Assembly (NCBI GenBank): GCA_963457665.1
Contig: OY735233.1
Coordinates: forward strand, 25,062,428-25,126,427
DNA: 64,000 nucleotides
DNA from: Thysanoteuthis rhombus
Lineage: Eukaryota; Mollusca; Cephalopoda; Oegopsida; Thysanoteuthidae
Direction: 5' to 3'
In this document: one piece after another, positions 33,190 through 42,698 of the stretch
Numbering within the stretch: position 1 is the stretch's first letter
How the letters are laid out: the number at the start of each line of letters is the position of its first letter
The notes under the pieces: generated by a model
Told to the model about the DNA's origin: nothing
Databases searched by the model: none
The model's input: the letters and a program-made list of their open reading frames with translations, nothing else
Program-made: the position numbers and the translations under genes

Positions 33190-34027
33190 ATCATTCTCTC
33201 TCTCTCTCTTTGCATCTCTTTGCATCTCTATCTCTTTGTCTGTATATCTCTCTTTGTCTCTTTGTCTGTCCCTCTATCTCTCTTTCTGTCCTTTTCTCTC
33301 CCTTCCTATCTGTCTCTTTCTCTCTCTCTTTCTTTGTCTGTCTGTCTTTCTCTCTCTCTTTCTTTGTCTGTCTGTCTTTCTCTCTCTCTTTCTTTGTCTG
33401 TCTGTCTTTCTCTCTCTCTTTCTTTGTCTGTCTGTCTTTCTCTCTCTCTTTCTTTGTCTGTCTGTCTTTCTCTCTCTCTTTCTTTGTCTGTCTGTCTTTC
33501 TCTCTCTCTTTCTTTGTCTGTCTGTCTTTCTCTCTCTCTTTCTTTGTCTGTCTGTCTTTCTCTCTCTCTTTCTTTGTCTGTCTGTCTTTCTCTCTCTCTT
33601 TCTTTGTCTGTCTGTCTTTCTCTCTCTCTTTCTTTGTCTGTCTGTCTTTCTCTCTCTCTTTCTTTGTCTGTCTGTCTTTCTCTCTCTCTTTCTTTGTCTG
33701 TCTGTCTTTCTCTCTCTCTTTCTTTGTCTGTCTGTCTTTCTCTCTCTCTTTCTTTGTCTGTCTGTCTTTCTCTCTCTCTTTCTTTGTCTGTCTGTCTTTC
33801 TCTCTCTCTTTCTTTGTCTGTCTGTCTTTCTCTCTCTCTTTCTTTGTCTGTCTGTCTTTCTCTCTCTCTTTCTTTGTCTGTCTGTCTTTCTCTCTCTCTT
33901 TCTTTGTCTGTCTGTCTTTCTCTCTCTCTTTCTTTGTCTGTCTGTCTTTCTCTCTCTCTTTCTTTGTCTGTCTGTCTTTCTCTCTCTCTTTCTTTGTCTG
34001 TCTGTCTTTCTCTCTCTCTTTCTTTGT
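33190..34027. repeat. 30-bp polypyrimidine minisatellite, about 23 near-perfect units
   Basis: From about 33322 a 30-bp unit (TTTGTCTGTCTGTCTTTC plus (TC)n) repeats with essentially no differences to 34027. A looser lead-in starts at about 33193. Because the period is a multiple of three, all three plus-strand frames and several minus-strand frames stay open for 270-424 codons. The minus strand reads RKRERKTDRQ repeats. Confidence 0.97.
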
Positions 34028-34079
34028 CCGTCTTTTTCTTTTTCCATCTTTTTCTCTCTCTGTCTTTTTCTCTCTTGCT

Positions 34080-34340
34080 TTTTCTCTCTCTCTTTTTCAC
34101 CCTCGCTCTTTTTCTCTCTCTCTTTTTCACCCTCGCTCTTTTTCTCTCTCTCTTTTTCTCCCTCGCTCCTTTTCTCTCTCTCTTTTTCTCCCTCGCTCCT
34201 TTTCTCTCTCTCTTTTTCTCCCTCGCTCCTTTTCTCTCTCTCTTTTTCTCCCTCGCTCCTTTTCTCTCTCTCTTTTTCTCCCTCGCTCCTTTTCTCTCTC
34301 TCTTTTTCTCCCTCGCTCCTTTTCTCTCTCTCTTTTTCTC
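34080..34340. repeat. 30-bp polypyrimidine minisatellite, second array
   Basis: About eight units of a related but distinct 30-bp sequence (CTCTTTTTC, CCTCGCTC, (TC)n). The first two units carry CACCCTCG where the later ones have CTCCCTCG. Confidence 0.95.
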
Positions 34341-34435
34341 CTACGTATATATTTGAGAGGAAGAGACAGGTTGTATAACAATTGAAAATATTTTTTAATA
34401 ATGCCATTCTGTTTCTAAATGTATACAAACACAGT

Positions 34436-34436
<1 letters not shown>

Positions 34437-34482
<46 letters not shown>
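34437..34482. repeat. (TA)n microsatellite
   Basis: A pure TA run adjoining a foldback element on its right. Confidence 0.95.
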
Positions 34483-34484
<2 letters not shown>

Positions 34485-34622
34485 TGAAAGAGAAGACAAT
34501 CAGACAACAGAGTTAAATGTAAATATAAGTTATTTATTCATATTTGTGGTGATATTTCGCCTATGAATAAATAAGTTATATTTGTATTTAACTCTATTTC
34601 CAGATTGTCCTTTTTCGCCATA
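34481..34622. mobile_element. Small foldback (hairpin) element, ~60-bp arms
   Basis: The left arm (34481-34541) and right arm (34562-34622) are nearly perfect reverse complements. ATGG.GAAA lies at one outer end and AAGTTATTTATTCATA at the inner end. The loop is about 20 bp. The DNA or a transcript would fold into one long hairpin. It looks like a miniature inverted-repeat element. The size and shape also resemble a precursor-miRNA hairpin, though the pairing extends over the whole element. Confidence 0.75.
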
Positions 34623-34694
34623 ATGTCAGATTTGCAACATCCTTTCACCCACTATATATAGATGTCTATATGTTTGTATTATGGATTTGAAGTG

Positions 34695-35150
34695 ATCTGA
34701 AAGAATCTATATGAAAGACTCAAAAAATAGGTGTTACATCTCAAATTCTTTCATCATTTCGTGGGCGTAGTTCAATACATTTCAGCTTGGGCCAGCCATC
34801 TTTTTAAGAGAAAATATCTGTGGCGGTTCACAGAGAAAAATTAGCTGTTTACATGTTTGATGATGAAGAGGAAAATGCCTTTCTTATCTAAGACCAACCA
34901 AACACCTGCAGAGACAGGAAACATACAACCCCTGATCCCACCACTTATTGACTGATCTCATTTCTAACCAAATGTTACCCTCATTCACACAGATACGAAC
35001 ACCTCCCCTCCTGCTTCAACTAAACAACCAATCACAGAAATTCTCTCATTTTCTTCTGCATCAAAATACACCCACGGAATAACACAAAATTCTGAGATGT
35101 AAGACCTATCATTTAAGTTTTTCTCTCTACCTTCCAATTGACATTTTCCT
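34695..35150. mobile_element. Family B MITE-like element, copy 2
   Basis: The left arm (ATAGGTGTTACATCTCAAAT, TTTCGTGGGCGTAGTTC) is the imperfect reverse complement of the right arm at about 35045-35150 (CACCCACGG, TCTGAGATGTAAGACCTATC, CTTCCAATTGACATTTTC). The interior shares the GAGAAAAATTAGCTGTTTACA region with copy 1. The right end runs into (CA)n(TA)n, mirroring the (TA)n(GT)n at the left end of copy 1. Confidence 0.75.
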
Positions 35151-35196
<46 letters not shown>

Positions 35197-35460
35197 GGAA
35201 AGTGCTGTTCCAAAACCCAATAAGTGCCATTTTTCTAAATGATTAAATAAATGAACAATCAAATTTGAATTACATCTTTTCATCTTATTACACCCTTTTA
35301 GACTGCATAGACGCATAGATGTTGGAACAAGATACAGAAAATTAAAATCTAGAATTTAATTTATAATCCAACTGAACTCATTTTTACACTGGAGGTTATT
35401 ATATTTTGGAACCAAGCGCTTTATGTAATATACAGATACATTCAGCTTATGACTATGTCA

Positions 35461-35463
<3 letters not shown>

Positions 35464-35532
<69 letters not shown>

Positions 35533-35550
35533 TATATACACATATATATA
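35464..35550. repeat. (TA)n microsatellite
   Basis: A TA run of about 60 bp followed by an interrupted TA/CA tail. Confidence 0.95.
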
Positions 35551-35554
35551 ATCT

Positions 35555-35875
35555 CTGAGGGTTGATCAAAAAGTCTGTAGCTGTACTTCTCTGTAAATTT
35601 CAATGAAATTCTCTGAAATGGTCAGCCATTGGATGAGGAAAAATTGATTAAATTTTTGGTTGGATCCAGGTATTTTTTTTTTTCAATTGAGATATCTTTT
35701 CATTTTTTTTTTTTTGTGTGTGTGTGTATTCACTCATGTTTGTCCTCACAATACCTCCAAAAGTTCTGATTGAATTTCAATGACATTTTGTGGAAGGGTG
35801 GGCCATGAACTGAGAAAAATTTGGGGGCTGGATCCAGGAATTTTTTTTGCAGGTACCCCCCTGTATTCTAAATAT
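35555..35875 (+). repeat. Family H repeat, tandem copies
   Basis: Two adjacent imperfect copies of a unit containing AATTTCAATGA.ATT, a GGTC/GGGCCAT motif, CTGAGAAAAATT and TGGATCCAGG. The same unit occurs at 40475-40640 and, more diverged, at 51838-52270. Confidence 0.6.
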
Positions 35876-35924
35876 TTTGTTAACTTGATTTTTCATTCAA
35901 TTTTCCGTTTTAGGGATTATAGTA

Positions 35925-36383
35925 TTGTCTAAAACTGTCTCCATAAATTTCTCCAGTTTTCAAGTGAGTCTTGCTTAGTATGTGCATATACATTATTTGC
36001 ACAGGTTGCATCAATAGAGCTAGGATGCCGAAAATTTAAACCTCTATTCCTTATTGTCTGGTGAAAATTTTTTGTTTTCTTCTAAATTATCACTAGAAGT
36101 ATTGTTTTAGAGGAAGGTTGCAATTTACAATGTAAGTGTATGCTAAATTGGTCTTTTAGTTTGGGTCCGACAATGTTCATTTTGGTTTCTTGGGGGGCTT
36201 TTTTTTTTTTAAATTTTGAAAATTCAAATTTGTTTTTTTCTATGATTACAGCCCAACAAAAGGCAAAAGAAGTAACTCATTCATTAATCATCACTTTTTT
36301 TTTTCAATGTTCTAATTGACCACTCCCAACAAGGCATGCTGCCAAAAGATACTGGTTATGATTGAGTGACTAACCAGACCAGT
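35925..36383 (+). repeat. Family A repeat
   Basis: A nearly full copy ending GAGTGACTAACCAGACC. It contains TTTTCAAGTGAGTCTTGC, CAGGTTGCATCAATAGAGCT, ATTTACAATGTAAGTGTATG, CAACAAAAGGCAAAAGAAGT and GGCATGCTGCCAAAAGATAC. Confidence 0.88.
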
Positions 36384-36671
36384 ATTTATATATTTACCTT
36401 GGAAGAGAAAGGTCTGTATTCTAAAGGGGGAAAAAAAATCCCATTTCCCTCACTCAATTCTCTTCGATAGTTATTCAGGTAATTACTTCCTGTTGTCTCT
36501 CAAAGATCTCATACAGGGGACGGCGGGGCGGCTTGGCTATATAGGTGTTTAGTTTCTACTCCGAGAAAATCCTGGAAATGGACTTTACAGAATCCTGCAA
36601 GCTAAAGTCTATTTATTAGTTTGAAACAAATTTCCCATGGTGTTTCATCGTAATTAAGTGCAAGCTTTTGG

Positions 36672-36908
36672 TCACTTAGGTTCGCTCGAGCCAATGTTCT
36701 CTGTTGTCAGTGCGTCTGGAACGATGCCAGATCTTTTCTCAAACGGAAGACAGGATAATTCCTTGTCCAGCCCTGAACGAACATTTGTGGTAACATCTTT
36801 GCGTTGTGGCGTGCAACGTCGGTCAATCGCAATTACAGCCACCTGCTCTGCGAACAATGCTTCTCTTTTGGTCTCGAAAGAGAAGTATTTCTGAAATTCT
36901 TGAATCAA
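36672..36908 (-). CDS. Possible 3' terminal exon, unidentified protein
   Basis: A minus-strand open frame of 78 codons in a GC-richer island that is not shared with any repeat I defined. The peptide reads like ordinary protein (KREALFAEQVAVIAIDRR is inside it) and ends GSSEPK before a TGA. On the minus strand a branch-point-like TACTAAT and a TTTCAG lie just upstream of KYFSFETKRE, consistent with a splice acceptor at about 36892/36893 and a terminal exon of about 220 bp. The plus strand is open for 78 codons too, so coding is not proven. No domain is recognised. Confidence 0.28.
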   Translation of the reverse strand: MIQEFQKYFSFETKREALFAEQVAVIAIDRRCTPQRKDVTTNVRSGLDKELSCLPFEKRSGIVPDALTTENIGSSEPK

Positions 36909-37478
36909 TTAGTATCGGAACTTGGTAAAATATCGTAAAGCAAAGGTATAATTTGGTGCCATTAAAAGTTGTTCTAATCAATGAATAGCCCTAACCCTAA
37001 ATTATGATAAATCACCACAAATCTCTTTATTCTAATTTGTGCTCATTAGTGTTAAGGCCTAAAACTTGAGGTAAGTAAGTCAATGGTTTTTTGTTTTTTT
37101 TATACCATATTCAATTCATGAGTTACTTAACTTTAACTTTGGGACATTCGCACTATGAAACACAAATCAATGTACCCATATAACTGTGCCATTCAGGTGC
37201 TTGGGTTAAATCAAACTTGGTACATTTTTAAAAAATATATATACCTTTTTAATAATTCAAGCATTAAGCACCTAAATAGCTTACTTTTTAAAGGGTTAAC
37301 AGCTTGATTTGAAGGAGTTCCAGTCTATCACCTTATTGTGGCCAGTATTGCAGAGGACTTCAGACAAGGACTGATTACACAATATTACTTATATCGAATG
37401 TAAAACAAGTCCAGTTTCATGGTAAGATTAATAGAGAATGTCGTTCTTTCTCCAAGGTTTGATGACCCCTCTGAACAC
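36909..37478. other. No gene seen
   Basis: AT-rich sequence. A CCCTAACCCTAA stretch near 36990 is too short to be a telomeric array. Confidence 0.5.
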
Positions 37479-37740
37479 CCAAACTGTCATCGTAGGTTCT
37501 TCAGTTTTTGAATGAGTCTAGCTGTGTATGTATCATGTGTACAGGCCATGCCAATGGTGCTGTAAATCTAAACATTTACTCCTTATGTCTAGAAAAAAAA
37601 TGAATGTTGTTTTTTTTGTTTTTTTAAATCCCCATCCCCTAAAAAGGTTTTTTTTGAGGGGTCCAAATCGCATTGTATGAGAAATTGGCCCCCTTGATTC
37701 ATTTCAAACAGCATTCATGCTTGTTTGTTTTTGTTTTTTG
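37479..37740 (+). repeat. Family A repeat, 5' part, split by an insertion
   Basis: Carries the family 5' and middle motifs (CAAACTGTCATCGTAGGTTC, TACAGGCCATGCCAATGG, CATTTACTCCTTATGTCTAG, ATTCATGCTTGTTTG). It resumes at 38081 after about 340 bp of foreign sequence. Confidence 0.85.
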
Positions 37741-38080
37741 GTATATCTCTCAATTTTTGAGATGATGTATTATTATTATTTCTATTATTATTCGGACTAT
37801 CCTCATCTTGGTTGTTTTTCATACAATGTTTCGGCCGTTGTACTCTACGGCCTTCATCAGGTATCATCTGGTAGGTGTGGGGAAGTAACAAACTGAACCC
37901 TTTTTTTAACCGACGAGGGTATATTGACTGCACTCCCCTCTTAGCATTAGTATTATTATTATTGTCTCACACTGGAATTGAACCTAGAACCATCAGATAA
38001 CTTGCAGTAATTTTGTCTGATTCTGTAACCACTACGCTGTGTGTCCATATGAAGGCCATAGAGTACTACGGCCGAAATAT
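37741..38080 (-). mobile_element. Composite SINE/ribozyme-motif insertion within family A
   Basis: This insertion separates the two halves of one family A copy. It holds a (TTA)n-rich end, the hammerhead-like core at 37828-37860, a second ATT microsatellite, and a minus-strand tRNA-like head. The head has a B box (complement GGAATTGAACC) at 37974-37984 and an A-box-like region near 38025. It ends in an inverted copy of the hammerhead-like stem at 38047-38078. T-rich TTTGTTTTT stretches lie at both junctions and could be target-site duplications, but the flanks are too simple to be sure. Confidence 0.65.
37828..37860 (-). ncRNA. Hammerhead-ribozyme-like core
   Basis: On the minus strand CTGATGA (complement of 37854-37860) is followed by one A. 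A 6-bp stem II, GGCCGT/ACGGCC, follows with an 8-nt loop, then GAAAC (complement of 37828-37832). Boxes and stem match the hammerhead core except for the single extra base between CTGATGA and stem II. Sequence just outside could form a minimal stem III and about 4 bp of helix I. A decayed version with CATATGA and GAAAT lies at 38045-38078 on the plus strand. Confidence 0.45.
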
Positions 38081-38272
38081 TCTTTTTTTTTGTTTGTTTT
38101 TTTTTTTAAATTCAGACTTTTTAGTGTTCACTGCCCAGCAAAAAGTGAAAGACATAACTTATTCATTGATCAACCTTTTTTTCCAATTTTTAATTCATCA
38201 TCCCCAACACGGCATGCTGCCAAAAGACGTGGGTAGTGTAACAGTTTCTATTGAGTGAGACCAACCAGACCT
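38081..38272 (+). repeat. Family A repeat, 3' part, after the insertion
   Basis: Continues the copy begun at 37479: AAATTCAGACTTTTTAGTG, ACTTATTCATTGATCAACC, CACGGCATGCTGCCAAAAGA and GTGAGACCAACCAGACCTG. Confidence 0.87.
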
Positions 38273-38607
38273 GTTTGTATTTGTTTACTCTTGAGGATGT
38301 TTTATCAATCTCAATGTGGCAATTTGAAATCTTGGGCTTGGGAAAAAATTCTTTGTGGTTTTCATGTCTCAGATTTCGGTCTGAAGATTCTTGGAATCGT
38401 TTGCCTGCCACATTTTCATTCTGACATTTGTTCTGCTCCAAGACTTCTTCGTATCATAGTCGAAGGCAGTTGAACTATATTTTAGTCCATTTACACTCAT
38501 AAACCTGGTTAGGAATACGGCTTGATTTCAGGGCACATGACTAATATTTTATCTTTTTTTTTCTCAAGAATATTTTTATTTAGAAACTTTCTCACAGCTC
38601 TATGAAG

Positions 38608-38985
38608 AGATCATCATCAGCATCATTATTAGCCTGTTAGCGGTCTTCGTTGGATATAGACCTTCCCCAAGAGTTGCCTGACCTCTCTATCAAGGGCATC
38701 GCGGAGCCAGTACTTTCTGAATCTATCTAGCTGTTCACGTCATTTTACTTCCTGTTGGCCGCAGTTTTGCATGTGATTGCTGAGGATCTATGTTGTGAGT
38801 CGTCATATTCAGCAGTTGTCTGCCATTCTTGTAACATATCCAACCCATTGCCATTTGAGTTTTCTAACAGTTTCTATGATATATCGGACTCCTGATTTTT
38901 CTTCAATATATTGTGCTGTCTTGTGATCCTTCCATGTGAAATTGAGCATGATTCTCTCATGTGCATGTTGTATGGTTCTCTATCT
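38608..38985 (-). mobile_element. RTE-type LINE, 3' fragment (copy 5, inverted)
   Basis: The complement of the (TGA)n tail is followed by complements of the same C-terminal coding blocks, including the QWVGYVTRMADN-like region, and extends back to the MLNFTWKDHKTAQYI-like block. It stops within a few bases of an inverted family A copy. Confidence 0.85.
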
Positions 38986-38989
38986 AAAA

Positions 38990-39215
38990 AAAACAGCGTG
39001 AAAACTGTCAAGTGACCACAAACCAAGTGACCATTTTAGTGTAAACTTGCATTAGAAATTGAACCCCCTTCCCCCGGACTAAAAACCGTTTTCCTTCACA
39101 TAATAAAGAACAAATTTTATAATTTTTTAGTCCTTTAGCTCCAATGATGCCAACTGCACACATGATAGCCAGCCAGCCCAATTTGAAAACTGGAGAAACC
39201 TATGTTCACAGTTCT
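38990..39215 (-). repeat. Family A repeat, inverted fragment
   Basis: AAGTGACCATTTTAGTGTAA, CATTAGAAATTGAACCCCC, TTTAGCTCCAATGATGCC, ATAGCCAGCCAGCCCA and TGGAGAAACCTATGTTCACA match the family in inverted order. Confidence 0.8.
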
Positions 39216-39992
39216 AATAGATTCAGTCTAGTGAATTGAAAAGGTTATTTAAGGGTGGTGACTTGTGACCAAAATTATGTCTCTTATATTTTTTTGGAAA
39301 TTTGAAAAATAATTCTTTCAATTCAAAAAAGATTCCCTATTTTTAATCATATCCATTGAAGAGATTCACATCAGTCACAACCGGCCGATGAAAAAAGAAT
39401 CATAAGTCCTGCATTTTCCAATCGTTAGTTACTTGCTTTAGGAATTTTACTGAAAATGTTTTACATAATTATTTAAAACTTCAATTCTAAGAATTACTTA
39501 GTTAAAGAATTTAGCAATAATGATATGTATAATTTATTCAAAACGCCCCTTTTTGAGAACCAGAATCCTCTAGTCCGCAATGAACAAAAGTGTTTGAAAA
39601 CCTATGGAATCATTGTAGTAAAAATATACAGCCTGTTGAAGAATGTGCGGTTGATATCTAAAGAAATTAGTCCATAAGGTTATTTACATAACACAGGGTT
39701 GGAGCTATGAAAGACTATGAAATTCTTGAGGAGTAATTTTCGATATTTAGAAAAATTTTGATAAATTTTTCTTGGACTTTGAAGAATATTTTGTATTGAA
39801 AACCATAAATAAAGTCCTTTTACTTTCAGACAATGAATATGTTTACAGACAGACTCTTGATATAATATGGTTGCGGATCAAAGAAGTAGTATCAAACCAC
39901 GAGCGAATTATCTCCATAGAACATAAAAAGAATGGCCATTGAGATAATTCAAAAACTAAGTTAAAACAATCTTGGGTTTCACTTATTTATTA
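39216..39992. other. No gene seen
   Basis: AT-rich sequence without a supported feature. Confidence 0.5.
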
Positions 39993-40345
39993 GAAACTGT
40001 CAACTATAATTTTCTTCAGTTTTCAAGTTGGTCTTGCTGATTATGTATGTATGTATGTATAAGACATACAGGCCACAACCAGAGCTGGAACTTTCAACAT
40101 TTATTCTTTATGATGTCTAGGAAAAAAAAAGGCTTTTTATAAAATCCGCAACCCAATATAGGCTTTTTGTTGGGGATATTATTTGCAATGTAAGTTTATC
40201 CTGAATTAATTCCTATTCGCTTTATGAAAATTTGGACTTTTTTTAGCGATCGCCACTTTCTCCAATTTTTAATTCATCACCCTCAACACGGCTTGCTGTT
40301 TGAAGACATTGGTTGCATGACGGTTTTTATTGGGTGACTAACCAG
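39993..40345 (+). repeat. Family A repeat
   Basis: Starts AAACTGTCAACTATAATTTT and ends TTGGGTGACTAACCAG. There is a central deletion of about 100 bp relative to the 26600 copy and a GTAT microsatellite expansion near 40045. Confidence 0.85.
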
Positions 40346-40474
40346 TTGTTTTTCTTCAAATTTTTATATAATGAACTCTGTTTGTATGATTGATTCTTGT
40401 GATGTGGAATTTCTAATTTTTGCTTCCTCGTGAAACATGAAATTAATTATTCTTTTTACTTCGGCCTCCAAAGT

Positions 40475-40640
40475 TGGGGATGTATACAGATCCAGCTGGG
40501 TCCGTCTGTCCATCTACACGATATCTCCAAAAGTACTTAATGGATTTCAATTAGATTTTTCTTGGAGGAGGGCCATGGTGTTATATTTTTGAGTGGATCC
40601 TGGAATATTTTTTATTGATTGAGATATGTCTTTCGTAGTT
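40475..40640 (+). repeat. Family H repeat
   Basis: CGATATCTCCAAAAGTACTT, GGATTTCAATTAGATTTTTC, GGAGGAGGGCCATGG and GAGTGGATCCTGGAAT match the unit at 35740-35860. Confidence 0.6.
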
Positions 40641-40658
40641 TTTTAGGGTTTTTTGTTT

Positions 40659-40662
<4 letters not shown>

Positions 40663-40709
<47 letters not shown>
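40663..40709. repeat. (TA)n microsatellite
   Basis: A pure TA run at the 5' break of a truncated family A fragment. Confidence 0.95.
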
Positions 40710-40710
<1 letters not shown>

Positions 40711-40811
40711 CAAAAGAAATGATTTATTCCTGAATCATCAATTTTTATTGATTAACTTCAACACAACATGCTGCCAAAAGACAGTTTTTATGTAGTGACT
40801 AACCAGACCTC
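40709..40811 (+). repeat. Family A repeat, 3' end only
   Basis: From AGGCAAAAGAAATGATTTAT through ACATGCTGCCAAAAGACAG to GTGACTAACCAGACCTC. Confidence 0.85.
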
Positions 40812-41204
40812 TCCCCTAAGAAAAAAGCAATTAATTTTCAGGTTGATTGCAATCAGTGTCATTTATAGCGCAGGTTTCTGTCTATTTTCTGTGTGTGCCT
40901 TTGATCTTGGTTTTCTGAGTTTTCAAGGCTGATCCTTTGTCGGATCACTCAACAACCTTGGAGTTTTTTTCCTGAAAATGAATGCAAATCTAAACAACAG
41001 AATTTCAGAATCCTCTTTTCTTTCTTTTTTTCTTTGTTTTTGGATTATGGATTCTCCCATTGTATTGACTCTCACAAAACCCCCCACCAATAATTGCCCC
41101 ACCTTTTGCTCCCCTCTGCCTCTCAGGGTTTACAGGCTCTATGTTCAGAGGAAAAGGACTTAAAAAATTGACAAGCCCCTTTATGTGTGTACGGTTCTTG
41201 CTTT

Positions 41205-41355
41205 TTGTCCATCAAAGGAAAAAAGCCATTTCTTCTCAAAGCTCAAGATTTAGCATTTCATTTATTACACAAACAGTATTTTTATTTATTGGAGACTCTT
41301 AAACAAAATGTCATCATATTTTTCTTTAGTTTTCCAGTTGGCTGTATACATTGTC
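41205..41355 (+). repeat. Family A repeat, 5' part, abutting the WSC exon
   Basis: Matches the upstream end of the 55306-55876 copy: CTTCTCAAAGCTCAAGATTT, GCATTTCATTTATTACACAA, AGTATTTTTATTTATTGG and TTTTCCAGTTGGCTG. It lies in the intron and stops about 20 bp before the splice acceptor at 41374. Confidence 0.7.
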
Positions 41356-41374
41356 TATTCTTTTCTTCTTGTAG

Positions 41375-41542
41375 GCTTCCAATATGCTGGTGTACAGTAC
41401 ACTAAAGAATGCTGGTGCGGAGATGAATACGGGAAGTACGGCCAATTACCCGATAATCAGTGTGGGAGCCGATGTCCCCAGAACAGTTCAGAAACTTGTG
41501 GCGGATTTCTTGCAATGCGGGTGTTCAGTACTGGATTGGGTG
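41375..41542 (+). CDS. Internal exon encoding the C-terminal part of a WSC domain
   Basis: A 168-bp exon with phase 1 at both ends. The acceptor is a pyrimidine tract ending TTCTTGTAG (41366-41374). The donor is GTAAGT at 41543. The 55 complete codons start FQYAGVQYTKECWCGDEYGK. They continue with Q.C, CPQNSSETCGG and RVFSTG, which is the second half of a WSC domain (Pfam PF01822): the CxCG pair plus three further cysteines. The domain normally has eight cysteines, and the first three must lie in an upstream exon I did not find. NSS is an N-glycosylation sequon. WSC domains are extracellular, putative carbohydrate-binding modules found in Kremen, polycystin-1, WSCD sulfotransferases and invertebrate xylosyltransferases. 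Which of these is the parent gene cannot be decided from one exon. The symmetric 1-1 phase suits domain shuffling. Confidence 0.88.
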
Positions 41543-42698
41543 GTAAGTATTCACATCGGATCGGTTTCAATTTAGTTCTTGACCATTGTCCTTCTGGGGC
41601 TGTTGGAGTTGCTGAATGGTACAACGGTCATTGTTGCCGAAAAAACAGAATTGCAGTGCTGAATTTGTCCTTGGGGGGTGGAAAGACATGAATCTATTTT
41701 TCTTCCAGCTATTGGTAAATTGCAGAGCAGTTGGGGTTCTTTAGCCATGTAAAAGCTGTCCAACTAAAAAAGGTTATTCTGGCAGAAAAACAAATCAGGG
41801 TTGGTGTCTGTAAGGCAGATTGATTGTAAACGCTATACTTTTCTGGCAGATCCTACAGCCAAAATAGATGCTAATTGTGATATCATCATACAAGTAGAAA
41901 ATGAAGCTGACTGTGGGATTGTTCTTGTTCAACAAGCCTCCCACGAGAGAATTCATTCTAGTAAAGAAAGGTGATTCAAGAGGAGTAACTTCTGAGATGA
42001 GTTGTATCCCTTGCACATTTTGGCTCTAAGAAAAATTTTCTTTTCAATGCATTTCATAAAAGAGTTCTGTTTTGTTTTTTTTGTTCAAATCCTATTCATT
42101 GAAGAGTTCCACACTAGCAATTGAAGAATCTAACAGTTGAATATCTTCTGGCTTTTCTTTCTTTCTGAAAATCTATGTGTGACTGAGAAATATGGATTTT
42201 AACCCTTTCAAGATAGCGGACATTGTATATCCTGAGGTTATAGCTGTTGGGATATACATCTATATGTCCTGTAGATGTCTCTTAGAAGTATATCAAGACA
42301 TTTTAATTCAGCCACTGAGCATCTCAACTTCATATATTTACTCCACCCTAAAACATTGCTTTAGAAAAAACATTAATGAAAGAAAGCGGATCAAATTACA
42401 TATGAACACTATCAAGATGATTAGAAACATGCTTTGAGTTTTTTATACGAATGAATTCGCATTACCATGCTAATATACTTTCATTTACTCCATATTTCTA
42501 ACTACACCAAAATCGGTCGAAAGAATCTGGCTTCTGGTATAGTGTTGGAAGGGTTAATGTAGAATTAAGTTTGCCAGGAAGATTGACTAGGAAATTCTCG
42601 TGGAATCGAGTAGATTTTCAACCACTGTGTGTGAAATTTTGAAAAAATATATTGAATTTCATTTTATGTTGATTGTAGCTGTTTCTTTCATGTGCCAG
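41543..42698. other. Presumed intron downstream of the WSC exon
   Basis: Starts with a strong donor. Open frames running on from the exon end at stop codons. No repeat family from this window is recognised in it. Confidence 0.55.

Noticed and set aside
33104..34428. Open frames of 274-424 codons on both strands
   Set aside because: They are products of the 30-bp polypyrimidine array, which has no stop in any of the open phases.
36980..36996. Telomere-like CCCTAACCCTAA
   Set aside because: Only two units, with no array.
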